Positions 1 through 10,410 of a stretch of DNA of 64,000 nt are shown here, one piece after another. A program made the position numbers and the translations under genes. The stretch is taken from NCBI GenBank assembly GCA_004352715.1, contig SCFE01000078.1, positions 845,323-909,322 of the forward strand, given 5' to 3'. Position 1 is the stretch's first letter, and every line of letters starts with the position of its first letter. The stretch comes from Hofstenia miamia (taxonomy: Eukaryota; Xenacoelomorpha; Acoela). The notes beneath the pieces are model-generated. The model ran no database searches, was not told the DNA's origin, and worked only from the letters and a program-made list of their open reading frames with translations.

Positions 1-489
1 TCTCTCCAAAACGCCTCTCATACACACATCATTGTGTAAAGGTAAAATATATTTCTGTGTTTATATTTGTGTATATGATTTTAAAAAATATAGGAAAATA
101 ACCAATACTATTTAGACCGTCGTCTCCTACAATTTCAAGATGTTCTGTCTATAGAAAAGGGAAAAACATATCTACCTCAAAAACCGATCATAACAAAAGG
201 TATAATTGATTTTTAATGCATGTATTAAAATTAATGACGGTATTTTAGCTTGCATGCGTCTAGTTGTATTGAACGAGTTCACGTTATTCTGTCAGTTTGC
301 AAGAAGATTAATGCATATGGTCACTATGCCAACCCCTCAGAGAGATGAAATCCATGCGCTGATGGAATCCCATGGTTAACATGATTGATGCGTTTCTTTG
401 ATAGTGTGCACTATTTGAAAAACCGGAATTATACGCTATTAAATTTTTTTACTAATTTCATTATATTTTAAAACACAGTGACTAAATCT
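1..489. other. Non-coding AT-rich sequence
   Basis: No open frame or recognisable element is visible before the first assembly gap. Confidence 0.5.
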
Positions 490-1489
490 NNNNNNNNNNN
501 NNNNNNNNNNNNNNNNNNNNNNNNNNNNNNNNNNNNNNNNNNNNNNNNNNNNNNNNNNNNNNNNNNNNNNNNNNNNNNNNNNNNNNNNNNNNNNNNNNNN
601 NNNNNNNNNNNNNNNNNNNNNNNNNNNNNNNNNNNNNNNNNNNNNNNNNNNNNNNNNNNNNNNNNNNNNNNNNNNNNNNNNNNNNNNNNNNNNNNNNNNN
701 NNNNNNNNNNNNNNNNNNNNNNNNNNNNNNNNNNNNNNNNNNNNNNNNNNNNNNNNNNNNNNNNNNNNNNNNNNNNNNNNNNNNNNNNNNNNNNNNNNNN
801 NNNNNNNNNNNNNNNNNNNNNNNNNNNNNNNNNNNNNNNNNNNNNNNNNNNNNNNNNNNNNNNNNNNNNNNNNNNNNNNNNNNNNNNNNNNNNNNNNNNN
901 NNNNNNNNNNNNNNNNNNNNNNNNNNNNNNNNNNNNNNNNNNNNNNNNNNNNNNNNNNNNNNNNNNNNNNNNNNNNNNNNNNNNNNNNNNNNNNNNNNNN
1001 NNNNNNNNNNNNNNNNNNNNNNNNNNNNNNNNNNNNNNNNNNNNNNNNNNNNNNNNNNNNNNNNNNNNNNNNNNNNNNNNNNNNNNNNNNNNNNNNNNNN
1101 NNNNNNNNNNNNNNNNNNNNNNNNNNNNNNNNNNNNNNNNNNNNNNNNNNNNNNNNNNNNNNNNNNNNNNNNNNNNNNNNNNNNNNNNNNNNNNNNNNNN
1201 NNNNNNNNNNNNNNNNNNNNNNNNNNNNNNNNNNNNNNNNNNNNNNNNNNNNNNNNNNNNNNNNNNNNNNNNNNNNNNNNNNNNNNNNNNNNNNNNNNNN
1301 NNNNNNNNNNNNNNNNNNNNNNNNNNNNNNNNNNNNNNNNNNNNNNNNNNNNNNNNNNNNNNNNNNNNNNNNNNNNNNNNNNNNNNNNNNNNNNNNNNNN
1401 NNNNNNNNNNNNNNNNNNNNNNNNNNNNNNNNNNNNNNNNNNNNNNNNNNNNNNNNNNNNNNNNNNNNNNNNNNNNNNNNNNNNNNNNN
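490..1489. other. Assembly gap, 1000 N
   Basis: The run is exactly 1000 N, which suggests a default gap size rather than a measured one. The R4/Dong-like RT fragment on its right side runs into it. Confidence 0.95.
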
Positions 1490-1794
1490 GTCTCCACTTG
1501 CTTCTCCAACATCTTCCTTGAGCTAGCGTACATCTTCATGTCGTCCATGTACCACAGTTGACTCACTGCTCTACCATTCTTCTCCATCTTATACCCTATG
1601 CCTGTCTCCTTTAACTTTTCTGTGATAGGTATTAAGCTAACTACAAACAGTAGTGGCGCTAAGCTGTCTCCCTGGAATATACCCCGTCTAAACCTCAACC
1701 TATGCCCATCTATCTCAGTCTGCCACTTTCCCATCTCTCTCTCTAGAAACTCAACCCATTTCTGCGAAACTCCATTAGCCTCTAACGTCTTCAA

Positions 1795-1858
<64 letters not shown>

Positions 1859-1938
1859 GCTCGTCCCTGAACCACCTCCATCTGCATAGTTGCTCTGATT
1901 ATTGTCACTGCTGCACACTTTCCTAATCCAAACTCCAA
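1490..1938 (-). mobile_element. R4/Dong-like non-LTR retrotransposon RT fragment
   Basis: On the minus strand the translation carries RT palm motifs: GIFQGDSLAPLLFVVSL (block with the QG turn), then LWYMDDMKMYA, whose YMDD pair is catalytic. This wording is typical of the R4/Dong clade, and Dong-type elements are known to insert in TAA repeats. A (TTA)n array at 1794-1858 separates it from a second piece of the same protein (EFGLGKCAAVTIIR), which normally lies after YMDD but here lies before the palm. The arrangement is therefore two truncated copies head to tail around the array. No full-length protein can be read. Confidence 0.8.
1794..1858. repeat. (TTA)n microsatellite
   Basis: About 21 TTA units lie between two fragments of the same R4/Dong-like RT. 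It is probably the target repeat. Confidence 0.95.
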
Positions 1939-2634
1939 CCCAGACAGTTACTTCTTTTTTGCCAACTCATACCAGAAACACTCTGCTTTGAACATACTTG
2001 AATCAAACCTTTAAACTAATTCGTTCTACATGCCGGAAGAAGAGGAAATCAATTCTTACAATTTTGAATTATAATATTTGACAAATGGATTATTTTTTAA
2101 CTGCCAGTTTTGTTCTAGCTCCTGTAAATATGTCTTCTTTTTATTTTTTATTAGTGCCTTAATATATTTAGCCTCTCTTTAATAATTCTCAACCTACAAC
2201 AAAACATTGTAAGACGATTGAATAGAGTTGCTTAAATTCAATTAATACACATATAAAGGGTAAAAATTCAAACAAGTTTTCATCTGCAGTCAAATTTCAA
2301 GTCAACGCTGGCGAAATCACCCTCCTGCTTTAAGTATTATGAATATAATAAGCATAAATATCATAATAAATATAATAAATAATAAGAGTCAAAGGAATAT
2401 GTTTCTAAAAAACACACTTAAACTACAAACTAAATATATATATATATATAGTATATTTGCATCTGATCATTTACCAGTTTCGTCACAGTTGTACAACAAT
2501 TGCAGTTTTTTATCCACACTTTCTCGCGCAACAGAGTTTTTGTGAAGTAATTTGATACTTTGTTAAAGCTTTGAACGATTTTCAGGATTCTTAAGGACAC
2601 ATCACCAGCACGTTTTTTAAATGCAGGAAACCAC
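1939..2634. other. AT-rich spacer
   Basis: Only short low-complexity frames (ATA, AAT and TA runs near 2340-2450) are present. I see no gene. Confidence 0.5.
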
Positions 2635-2922
2635 CAGGCCCGTGGACTGCATTTGAAATTTAGGGGGACCATATGGCCTCGCAAAGTTCAATAAATTAAT
2701 CATCGTTTTACTCATATGAAATAGTTTCACTTTTTCATTGAATTTTTAAATAGATTGGCGTTAGTATTTTATATATTTCAACTAAAATATATTTACTCTA
2801 TGTTACAGAATATTACAATTAATGCTATGGAGTTTTGTATCCAGGATGCCAAGAGGAAGGGGGCCCAGTGGCCCAACAGGGAGAGCCATGGCCCCCCTGG
2901 CCCTCCCCTAGCCACGGCCCTG
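2635..2922. mobile_element. hAT-type MITE, 288 bp
   Basis: The left end starts CAGGCCCGTGG. The reverse complement of the right end starts CAGGGCCGTGGCTAGGGG, so these are imperfect terminal inverted repeats of hAT type. The flanking octamers are gaaaccac (2627-2634) and gcaaccac (2923-2930), a 7/8 match that fits the 8-bp target duplication of hAT elements. Near the right end GGCCC-rich words resemble subterminal transposase-binding repeats. There is no coding capacity. Confidence 0.8.
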
Positions 2923-3652
2923 GCAACCACTTTTAGCTTGATCGGACATCAATATCCTGCTTTATTGGGATTGCATTTTAATGCAATTTTAACCAATTGC
3001 AAATTTACCATCTTGCAAACTTCTGCTATAGATAGAGGAAAGCTCCGTGTATAAAGGTAAACAATGCGATCCTTTAGTGTTTTTCCTAGCTTTGAGTAAA
3101 AACCGTTTTATATTTTCCCTCTTTTGAAGTTTTGTTTTGTTTAACCGTGTCGTTCTTGGGATGTTAACGAATCGCACTACATCAGCAAGGCGTATTTTGC
3201 GTTTATTCTGGGCCTCTAGAGCTTGATTTAAGGCCTCCTATCCATAGCTACTTCGGTTGGACCTTCTTTTGTACGTTCTCATCATTTTCATAAAACAATG
3301 CAAAATTACCCATTGCCCCCACTATAAATGACTAAATTTAATGCTTTATAAACTCATACATATGCTGTTATTATAAAAATCTTTGTTTGATTTTGCAAAA
3401 CTTGACTCTTCTGCACACTAGCATGCTTAATTACAAGGATTTACATACGTTCAGTGGAGCAGATTTGTAGTTATGTTGAATAAATGATGTAAGCGCTGTG
3501 CAAAGAAAAGCTTGCTAGTAAAAGATTGGCCTGGAAAGAGGCAACCATTCAGGTAAAAATTAGCACAAAAGCTCAATTACCTATTAGACAATAAGAATTC
3601 AATAAAAATCCAATCCACATTTAGCTTAAATAGAAATCTAGTCTATCGCCAA
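2923..3652. other. Spacer without recognisable gene
   Basis: Short open frames on both strands show no family motif. Confidence 0.4.
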
Positions 3653-4126
3653 TCATCCCATGCATTGTCCGTTCTGCTCTGTAACCGTTCTGCCCCGCTT
3701 TAGCCTACGCGATTTAATGTTCGAAGCATTTCTTGCGATTTTATATTCGGCAAAATTCTTGTTGGTTCGAGAATTCATAAATTTGTAAGCTTTATTCTTT
3801 TCGCTAATCAATGTTATGCAACTATCAGTTATCCAAGGTTTATTGGAAGTAACATTGTTGTATATTCTTTTCAGGGCAACATCTATTGAGATAAAACTAA
3901 AAAATGTCAAAAATTTCATTTAAATCTGTTTGCAGAATATACAGGAAACCAATTTTCTAATGACTTAAAATTATCAATATTTTCAATAAATCCATTTAGT
4001 GGTATTTTTGGAACTGAATGAGCCTTATGAAGTTTAATAGATGTAAAGCAGTGATCAGAGAATGGAGATTCGGAAGTGGTGCACTCATAGTTGGCTGCAA
4101 AAAAATGAGACTAGAAAAAAGGCATA

Positions 4127-4669
4127 NNNNNNNNNNNNNNNNNNNNNNNNNNNNNNNNNNNNNNNNNNNNNNNNNNNNNNNNNNNNNNNNNNNNNNNNNN
4201 NNNNNNNNNNNNNNNNNNNNNNNNNNNNNNNNNNNNNNNNNNNNNNNNNNNNNNNNNNNNNNNNNNNNNNNNNNNNNNNNNNNNNNNNNNNNNNNNNNNN
4301 NNNNNNNNNNNNNNNNNNNNNNNNNNNNNNNNNNNNNNNNNNNNNNNNNNNNNNNNNNNNNNNNNNNNNNNNNNNNNNNNNNNNNNNNNNNNNNNNNNNN
4401 NNNNNNNNNNNNNNNNNNNNNNNNNNNNNNNNNNNNNNNNNNNNNNNNNNNNNNNNNNNNNNNNNNNNNNNNNNNNNNNNNNNNNNNNNNNNNNNNNNNN
4501 NNNNNNNNNNNNNNNNNNNNNNNNNNNNNNNNNNNNNNNNNNNNNNNNNNNNNNNNNNNNNNNNNNNNNNNNNNNNNNNNNNNNNNNNNNNNNNNNNNNN
4601 NNNNNNNNNNNNNNNNNNNNNNNNNNNNNNNNNNNNNNNNNNNNNNNNNNNNNNNNNNNNNNNNNNNNN
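4127..4669. other. Assembly gap inside the Tc1-like element
   Basis: A run of N that hides the C-terminal transposase region and part of one end. Confidence 0.95.
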
Positions 4670-5345
4670 AAAAACTGGATATTATTTTCAGAAAACCAAT
4701 TTTTTGTCTTTGCTGACGTGTGCGGGGTTGCTCCGTCCTGTTGGAGTATCCATCCATCATCATATAAAGCATCAGCATAAGGCATAAATTCAGCTATAAT
4801 TTGGCAATATCTTTGACTGTCGATTGTGGCTTTTCCGTCTAAAATTTTCAAATAAAACCCACGATAGGAAAGTGCTCCCCAAACCATAATTTTTTGGTCG
4901 AACTTTGGAACCGCTTTTGTTGGTCTTGGACATTTCTTTGACGACCACACTTGTACTTTGTTTCTGTGCAGTTGAAATACGCACTCATCAGTTATCCAAA
5001 CATCTTCAAAAGTGTAGTCTTTCCATTCTTTCACGAAATTTAATCTTTTTTCTTGATGTTCTTTTGTAATCAGAAGTAGATTTTTTCTGCCAATTTTTGT
5101 AACTCCACTTTTTTTCAGTGTTCTCTGAACTGTGGTTTCATGCACAGAGATGTCGGCTTCAGTTTGAAGTCGGTTTGCAATTTTTTTCCCAGAAATATAG
5201 GGATTTTTGAGAGCAATTGCGACTGTTTTCTGAATGAATTTTCCAATAATTTTTCGAGGGCATCCACTTCCTTTTCTTCTTTTGAGAGATTCTCCTTTTC
5301 GAATTTTTTTCAGCTTTTGACAATAAGTTGTTTCAACGTTTCCAT
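4670..5345 (-). pseudogene. Tc1-like transposase, frameshifted and cut by a gap
   Basis: The ATG is at 5343-5345. The protein reads METLKQL, then loses frame where the sister copy at 54962 has about 40 more bases. In the corrected frame a helix-turn-helix region follows (RRKGSGCPRK, GKKIANRLQTEADISVHETT, TVQRTLKKSG). The DDE domain has VWITDECVFQLHRNKV (first D) and WILQQDGATPHTSAKTKNWF (second D). The third acidic residue lies in or beyond the gap 4127-4669. DDE transposases of this family excise and insert at TA. The deletion makes this copy non-coding for an intact enzyme. Confidence 0.85.
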
Positions 5346-5830
5346 TCCGAAGAAATTAAGTAGAAACTTTGCAAAGCAAAACAATTTGTTTGGTAAGTGT
5401 TTTCAAATAATTACGAAGTACCAGTTTAATTAATTAACTTTTTTGTTTGACCATTTTAAAGTTCACAAAATTCTCGTTGTCTTTTATTTTTATAGTTTTC
5501 CTCTAAAACATCTCAATACGTTTCTACAAAGCGTTAAAAAATAAGTGTTCATTCTCATTTTTTTTGCAGCCAACTATAGTATGCATTGCTGTTGTCAGCT
5601 AATATGGCGTAGTCAATTAGTGTGCTACTCGTTAATGTGATTCTAGTAGGCTGTTCATTGGTCAATATTAGATTAAATGTGTTCAAAAACAGATCTATTT
5701 TACATTGGTCATTAGCATTAAAATAATTTAGATTCCAATCTCCGAAAAGTACTAAGCCTACATTTTCATAACAGGCAAGTGATAATTCGTCTTCTAGTGG
5801 TTGAATAAAAGGAATTTCCTATTCGGACAG

Positions 5831-6377
5831 TAGGATAAATTAAATAATTGCTTTTTAAATCGTAAATTTTTTATTGAATTACTTATTTAAAGTCATAGGT
5901 TATCAAAATTTGATGCGTTATTACTATTAAATGCATATAAACAATTTTTTATAGGATCATGAAAATTTTTCAAAAATCCTCAGGTTCTTTAAGATTAAAT
6001 CTTTTAACGAAATCAATTTTGGCATTGATTTGAAAAGTAAATCAGAGGAGCCTTATTGGTTTTTAAGTATATTAGTAGTTTGTGCTACAGTCTTTATTTA
6101 AAAATGTTGTTACTGCATTTAGCATATTCTGTATACTAGTCAAAAGAATGACTACAAAATCTCCCAATTTTCACAATTGAAAATGCATTGGAAAGAAAAC
6201 ATTATTTGATAATGTTATTGAGCGGTTTGTATCGCGAAAACAAAGAAAAGCGGTGTTTTAACATTTTACAATAATAAAACAGAGCATAGGTGAGTTCATG
6301 CCAATAAGATGTCGTTTTTTAAAGTTTTTCTCTTGTTTTCTCCTTAAAAGTTGAGCCCTTCTTGAAATGATTTTTTG

Positions 6378-6420
<43 letters not shown>

Positions 6421-6493
6421 TAGATACATGCATACATAGGTCAATATAATAAGCATTATTTAGAAATAATAACATACTATCATTCTTTTTTTC
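5831..6493. other. AT-rich spacer
   Basis: No gene is seen. A (TA)n array is at about 6381-6418. The pyrimidine-rich stretch just before 6500 is the likely acceptor of the next gene. Confidence 0.5.
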
Positions 6494-6499
6494 CCGCAG
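6484..6499 (+). other. Candidate splice acceptor upstream of the 6526 gene
   Basis: A pyrimidine tract runs into cccgcag and ends at 6499, 26 nt before the ATG. It implies a 5'-UTR intron or a trans-spliced leader. Confidence 0.5.
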
Positions 6500-6525
6500 G
6501 TTTAATATACTGTAGTTAGCATGAT

Positions 6526-7554
6526 ATGGAACTTAAAATGCAAAGCATATTAATATCAATTTTATATGTTTTCGTCAAACTTGTAGCAAGTCTTGATTTG
6601 AAAGAATGCACTGCAGATCTGAAGACAAATATGCCGTGCCATCTAGATAATGTGCAAAGAGGAACTGTGTTATTTCTAAAATTCGGTCCAAATGTAGCTC
6701 TTCAAATAAATAGACTGATCAATGTTACAATTACTGAAGAATACAGGACTATAGCCTGTAAAAATCTTACACTCATAAACTCTAATTGTTGGATACATGC
6801 AAATCAAATGGCGCCATTCGATTTTTTATTCACTTATAGCAGCACATCTGTGAGAGAAGAAAAAAACTATATTCACCCATTCATTGAAATTACTGAAAAC
6901 GTGAAATTGAACGTCGGCAGACGATTACTAATTTTGAGTGCCTATCCAGTAAACATTACATTAAATAACATTCATGGGAAGACTTTATTATATTTTTCTC
7001 ACAAAGAAGATTTTTGGGAAGTCAACTTTTACAAATCGATTGCTTTGAACAATAGTGTTGCAGCATTTTTAAGTAACTCTCATTGGCATGAAATTCGAGA
7101 AATTGAAGATCATTTTATTGTGAATTTCATAAACATTTCCTATATCATCGATTCAGTTGTTGGTGATAAAGAATTCAAACATAGCAGTTGGGAAGTTCAT
7201 CGTTTGAGTGAAATTATAAGACTAAGTCAAATGATGCATTCTCAATTGGAGAATGTGGTCTCTCTAATGGCAAACACTACAAGCAATGGAATTTTTGAAG
7301 GCTTTGAGGACTTTATGGAATTAGTGGCAGCTAGAGAAAGCGAGATCTTTACAGAAAATAGATGCCAACATGCTCTAGAGATCTACTCTAAGATTGTTAT
7401 AACATTCCTTGCCGTCATTTCACTCGTATTTATAGCAATTATGCTGTTTGATTTTATCCGAAAAAGTTGGGCTGTAATCTTTAAGCCCAAAAATGATGTA
7501 TCAACTCAAACTGTGAGGCTTGGTAATCAAAATAATAGAAGAATCCGCATTTGA
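6526..7554 (+). CDS. Predicted single-pass membrane glycoprotein, unknown family
   Basis: An uninterrupted 342-codon frame. I do not recognise the family. The N-terminus (MQSILISILYVFVKLVASL, from residue 5) looks like a signal peptide. The lumenal or extracellular part has several cysteines and many N-x-S/T sites (for example NVTI, NLTL, NITL, NISY). A hydrophobic segment at about residues 288-310 (IVITFLAVISLVFIAIMLF) is the only strong membrane span and is followed by a short basic tail ending NRRIRI. This suggests a type I protein with a roughly 270-residue outer domain. A splice acceptor 26 nt upstream suggests that the coding region is one exon with a 5'-UTR intron. Codon use and length argue against chance. 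A family-specific or fast-evolving gene is possible. Confidence 0.75.
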   Translation: MELKMQSILISILYVFVKLVASLDLKECTADLKTNMPCHLDNVQRGTVLFLKFGPNVALQINRLINVTITEEYRTIACKNLTLINSNCWIHANQMAPFDFLFTYSSTSVREEKNYIHPFIEITENVKLNVGRRLLILSAYPVNITLNNIHGKTLLYFSHKEDFWEVNFYKSIALNNSVAAFLSNSHWHEIREIEDHFIVNFINISYIIDSVVGDKEFKHSSWEVHRLSEIIRLSQMMHSQLENVVSLMANTTSNGIFEGFEDFMELVAARESEIFTENRCQHALEIYSKIVITFLAVISLVFIAIMLFDFIRKSWAVIFKPKNDVSTQTVRLGNQNNRRIRI

Positions 7555-7727
7555 GTTTCATGAAAGAAACATATTAAAACAAACCAATTTTTTAAATTCC
7601 AAAATACACATGACATATACATATATATTGAAAACATTTTATAAAATCAGAAAACCGTACTGTTGCTTTGATTCAAAATTTGGTTGGAATTCGTTGAAAT
7701 ATAAATTTTTGTTCAATTATATGGTAA

Positions 7728-7733
7728 AATAAA
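7728..7733 (+). promoter_or_regulatory. Candidate polyadenylation signal AATAAA
   Basis: First AATAAA downstream of the 342-aa gene, 174 nt after its stop. Further AATAAA copies follow near 7770-7790. Confidence 0.4.
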
Positions 7734-8254
7734 CTACTTCTGTTTACAGTGGTACTTAGAGTTTTCTGTAATAAAACTCATTAATAAATACATTTCAAAC
7801 CAAAGTCCAGTCCAAAATTAATGACATTACCCTAAGGCAAAATAAGTTGCATTAAAATAAAAATGTGAGAAGATTTAGTAAAATGTAGAAATTTACAATG
7901 CCTGCAAATCTTAAAAATTTCATGATACTTACTTTTCTAGAATAATCAAATTCGTTCTTCATGTTATCTATCTTACTATGAAGATAAAACTTTCTTTCAT
8001 ACTTTTCATCCCATACATTATGTCCCATTTACGTTTATTTCTCAGTTCATAGCTGGTATTGGCTAACAGATTTGGAATTTGGTGGTGAAATGGATGTGAA
8101 CTGTCTTGCATCTATAACCATAGCCGATCACATAACATTTGACGTCATTCGTACATTGAATCACAATGTAACCTCTTACTTTGTTCTAATGTAATGCTGT
8201 GGTGCCATACTTTATTGGTGAAAAATCAGCATACTTTCCTACTAATCTATCCTA
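7734..8254. other. Spacer
   Basis: No gene or element recognised. Confidence 0.4.
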
Positions 8255-8680
8255 TTGAGGGCTTCAAGTTGATGCGTGGATGGACGGATGCTACAAATAA
8301 TTAACTAAGTCCTCCTGCTAGTATACCTTATCCTATTAAAAGTTAAAAGTAAACAGGAGATCGTGTTAGGGAAGAGTTGCCACACGACCGACCCGATACA
8401 GATAATCTTTTAGAAGGCTCGTGAAAGACTAGAGCCCTAATTAGATTAAGAAATAAGAAGCACCACTTGGGTGCAAGTGGTGAACCTAAGTGCTAAGTAA
8501 AATAACCTAAGCTCAGTGCGTTTCTCATCTCGTGCAATTTTGGTGAAAGCAATAATAACAATTTTCATTACGAATGACAAGCAGTAAAAAAGCCCTAGCT
8601 GTACATCTAACCTAGTTAAAGGGGCAGACCAATCAACTCGTCCGCCGTCTGGGTGCCCTTTAACGATGCAGTTGAAAAGT
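8255..8680. other. Higher-GC segment with perfect hairpins, nature unknown
   Basis: This segment is clearly less AT-rich than its surroundings. It contains a perfect 8-bp stem with a 6-base loop at 8461-8482 (CACCACTT/AAGTGGTG). A longer imperfect stem at 8615-8664 has 9 bp (GTTAAAGGG/CCCTTTAAC), a bulge, then 5 bp (CAGAC/GTCTG). No open frame explains it. It could be a non-coding RNA, a SINE or MITE, or an unrecognised transposon end. Confidence 0.45.
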
Positions 8681-9039
8681 TATAAACCCAATTTTAATAA
8701 ATAACGAAATCAAAAGAAAATAAAAGTAATACGAATTTACTGAGAATAAATCGAAGAAAAGATAAATGAACAATACTCCAATATATATATACAAAAATTA
8801 ACCGGTATCAGTAAACAAATCATATTAAAACACAGAAAGATTATGGGATGCAAAAGTATAAAATATTTTAAAAAATTAATAACACTAATTTTAAAATTGT
8901 TATTATTATATAATAATTATATCATCTGTTAATTAATTACAATAATTTTCTTCATTTGTAGTGATATTTTTTTAAAGAAAACTAGTTTGTTACAAAATGT
9001 AAATTGTGCACTCCTCAGAAATAGATTATTGAATTAAAA

Positions 9040-9350
9040 GGTTCCCGCAAAGTTGGAATCGCGTACACACTTACACTTTTCTTGTACGCCTCATTAAATC
9101 AAGATAGGTTGCGCGCAAAAGTAGAACCAATTTAACTTCTCAAATTAGGTTGCGCACAAGTTGGAAATCGCGTACACACTTACACTTTTCTTGTACGCCT
9201 CATTAAATCAAGATAGGTTGCGCGCAAAAGTAGAACCAATTTAACTTCTCAAATTAGGTTGCGCACAAAGTTGGAATCGCGTACACACTTACAACTTTTC
9301 TTGTACGCCTCATTAAATCAAGATAGGTTGCGCGTAAAGTTGTAAGTGTG
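9040..9350. repeat. Tandem repeat, period 109 bp, about 2.8 units
   Basis: The word GCGTACACACTTACA recurs at 9061, 9170 and 9279, exactly 109 apart, with near-identical sequence between. The last unit is broken and ends with an inverted version (GTAAGTGTGCACGC). Each unit also holds an AGGTTGCGCGC and an AGGTTGCGCAC word. Confidence 0.9.
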
Positions 9351-9648
9351 CACGCTACTTTAAGATGAATTATTTTAGAATAGTTTGGAGATGTTAAGTT
9401 CTTTTTGTCTATTTAGTAGTTTACTTTTTCAGTTGTTTCATTGATGGTAATTGCTTCTCATATTTTTGGAAATATTGTTTTCATTAAAATTTTAAGGTTT
9501 TCTTTTTTCTTTTGATGTTGATGGCAGAATATTTCTGATCTTAGATATTCTCTCATGTGTTGTTTGATTCTCACTGCCATATATCATGGTTTCACCAGCG
9601 TATGAGTGATCACACTAATCACATTGATATTTGTATACGATTAATGAT

Positions 9649-10086
9649 TAGGGACTTGCGGCCGGATCAATTAAAAATAAAGGATAGCCCGCCCGTAAAG
9701 CCTTTGTCCCCACCCTTAGTAGTCTTATGCAGCCCGCAGCCAACCCGTATATGTCTATGCCCATTGTATAATCATTCAGCTTAAACATAATAGTTAATAA
9801 AATCAAACAATAAAAGCCACGCGCAAACAATACAAATATTTTTGCTGAACCAAATTAGAGGAATTCAAAATATTTCACATTTATACTATCACATTGCACG
9901 TTATGATTTTTTCTGCAACAAAATAGTACTGTTTGTATAGAAGGTGAAACAAAGTCAAACACGAAAAAGAAAATCTAGTTGAATTTAGTAAATGCGACCG
10001 CCTTACCTCATCAAGCCCGTCCGAAGCCCGTCCAAGCCCATATGCCTCGGGCCACCCGCGGGCGCAGGTTAGCCCGCAAAACACTA
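9649..10086. mobile_element. hAT-like non-autonomous element or ends (AGCCCG words)
   Basis: A left end TAGGGACTTGCGGCC at 9649 and a right end whose complement starts TAGTGTTTTGCGGGC (ending at 10086) both fit hAT-like termini. Inside each end are clusters of GCCCG words, as in hAT subterminal binding sites. The target duplication is not clear, so the two ends may belong to different insertions. Confidence 0.4.
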
Positions 10087-10410
10087 CCAAAGACAATGGA
10101 AGTACTTCTTTATTTTTTAAAAGACGTTAGCGTTAGTATAATTATTATATTAAGTGCTTTTAATTGTGCATTTAGATTTGGAGGAATTTATATCGTTTCA
10201 AATTTATCACATTGCTCGTTACAATTACTCTTGTAACAAAAATTGTACCGTTTGCACAGAAGCTTAAACAAAGACAAACAAGAAATAGAAAATATAGTTA
10301 AATTATGCTAAATTTAATAAAATATAAATATATGCTTCTGCCAGTGTCTCATTAAGTCCACTCGTTCCTAATCAAGCCTGCGGGCGCAGGCTAATCCACA
10401 CAAAGCACTA
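9857..10410. repeat. Diverged direct duplication
   Basis: 9857-10086 and 10181-10410 align in order: a GAGGAATT start, a TCACATTGC word, an ACAAA-rich middle, a GCGGGCGCAGG or TGCGGGCGCAGG word, and a CAAAACACTAC or CAAAGCACTAC end. The copies are old and diverged. Confidence 0.6.

Larger units (their letters stand above)
4090..5574 (-). mobile_element. Tc1/mariner-like DNA transposon
   Basis: The ends GTTGGCTGCAAAAAAATGAG (4090-4109) and its complement up to 5574 are terminal inverted repeats, flanked by TA at 4088-4089 and 5575-5576, the Tc1/mariner target duplication. A gap (4127-4669) hides part of the element. A second 5' end of the same family is at 54733-55058. It is inserted in a non-LTR element, so it is the younger of the two. 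Confidence 0.9.
3653..5830 (-). mobile_element. Non-LTR retrotransposon fragment, split by a Tc1-like element
   Basis: Minus-strand translation of 5577-5830 gives endonuclease motifs: LVLFGDWNLNYF (GDxN block), then PTRITLTSSTLIDYAIL. After removal of 4090-5574 and one TA, the frame runs straight on into ECTTSESPFSDHCF (SDH block, about 4030-4087). It then reaches the linker before the RT at 3653-3919 (KPWITDSCITLISEKNKAYK, EYKIARNASNIKSR). The RT itself is missing at the 3' side and the 5' part is missing too. The family is APE-type (CR1/Jockey group); I cannot place it more closely. Confidence 0.78.

Noticed and set aside
1598-1870. Plus-strand frame over the R4/Dong-like fragment
   Set aside because: It is the antisense shadow of the RT on the minus strand.
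439-1938. Very long open frame across the first gap
   Set aside because: Most of it is N; only the two ends carry real RT sequence, and a TAA array adds a run of isoleucines.
8461-8664. tRNA or snRNA gene
   Set aside because: The hairpins do not form a cloverleaf, and no internal promoter boxes in the right spacing were found.
9061-9300. CRISPR-like array
   Set aside because: The repeats are contiguous 109-bp units without distinct spacers, in an animal genome.
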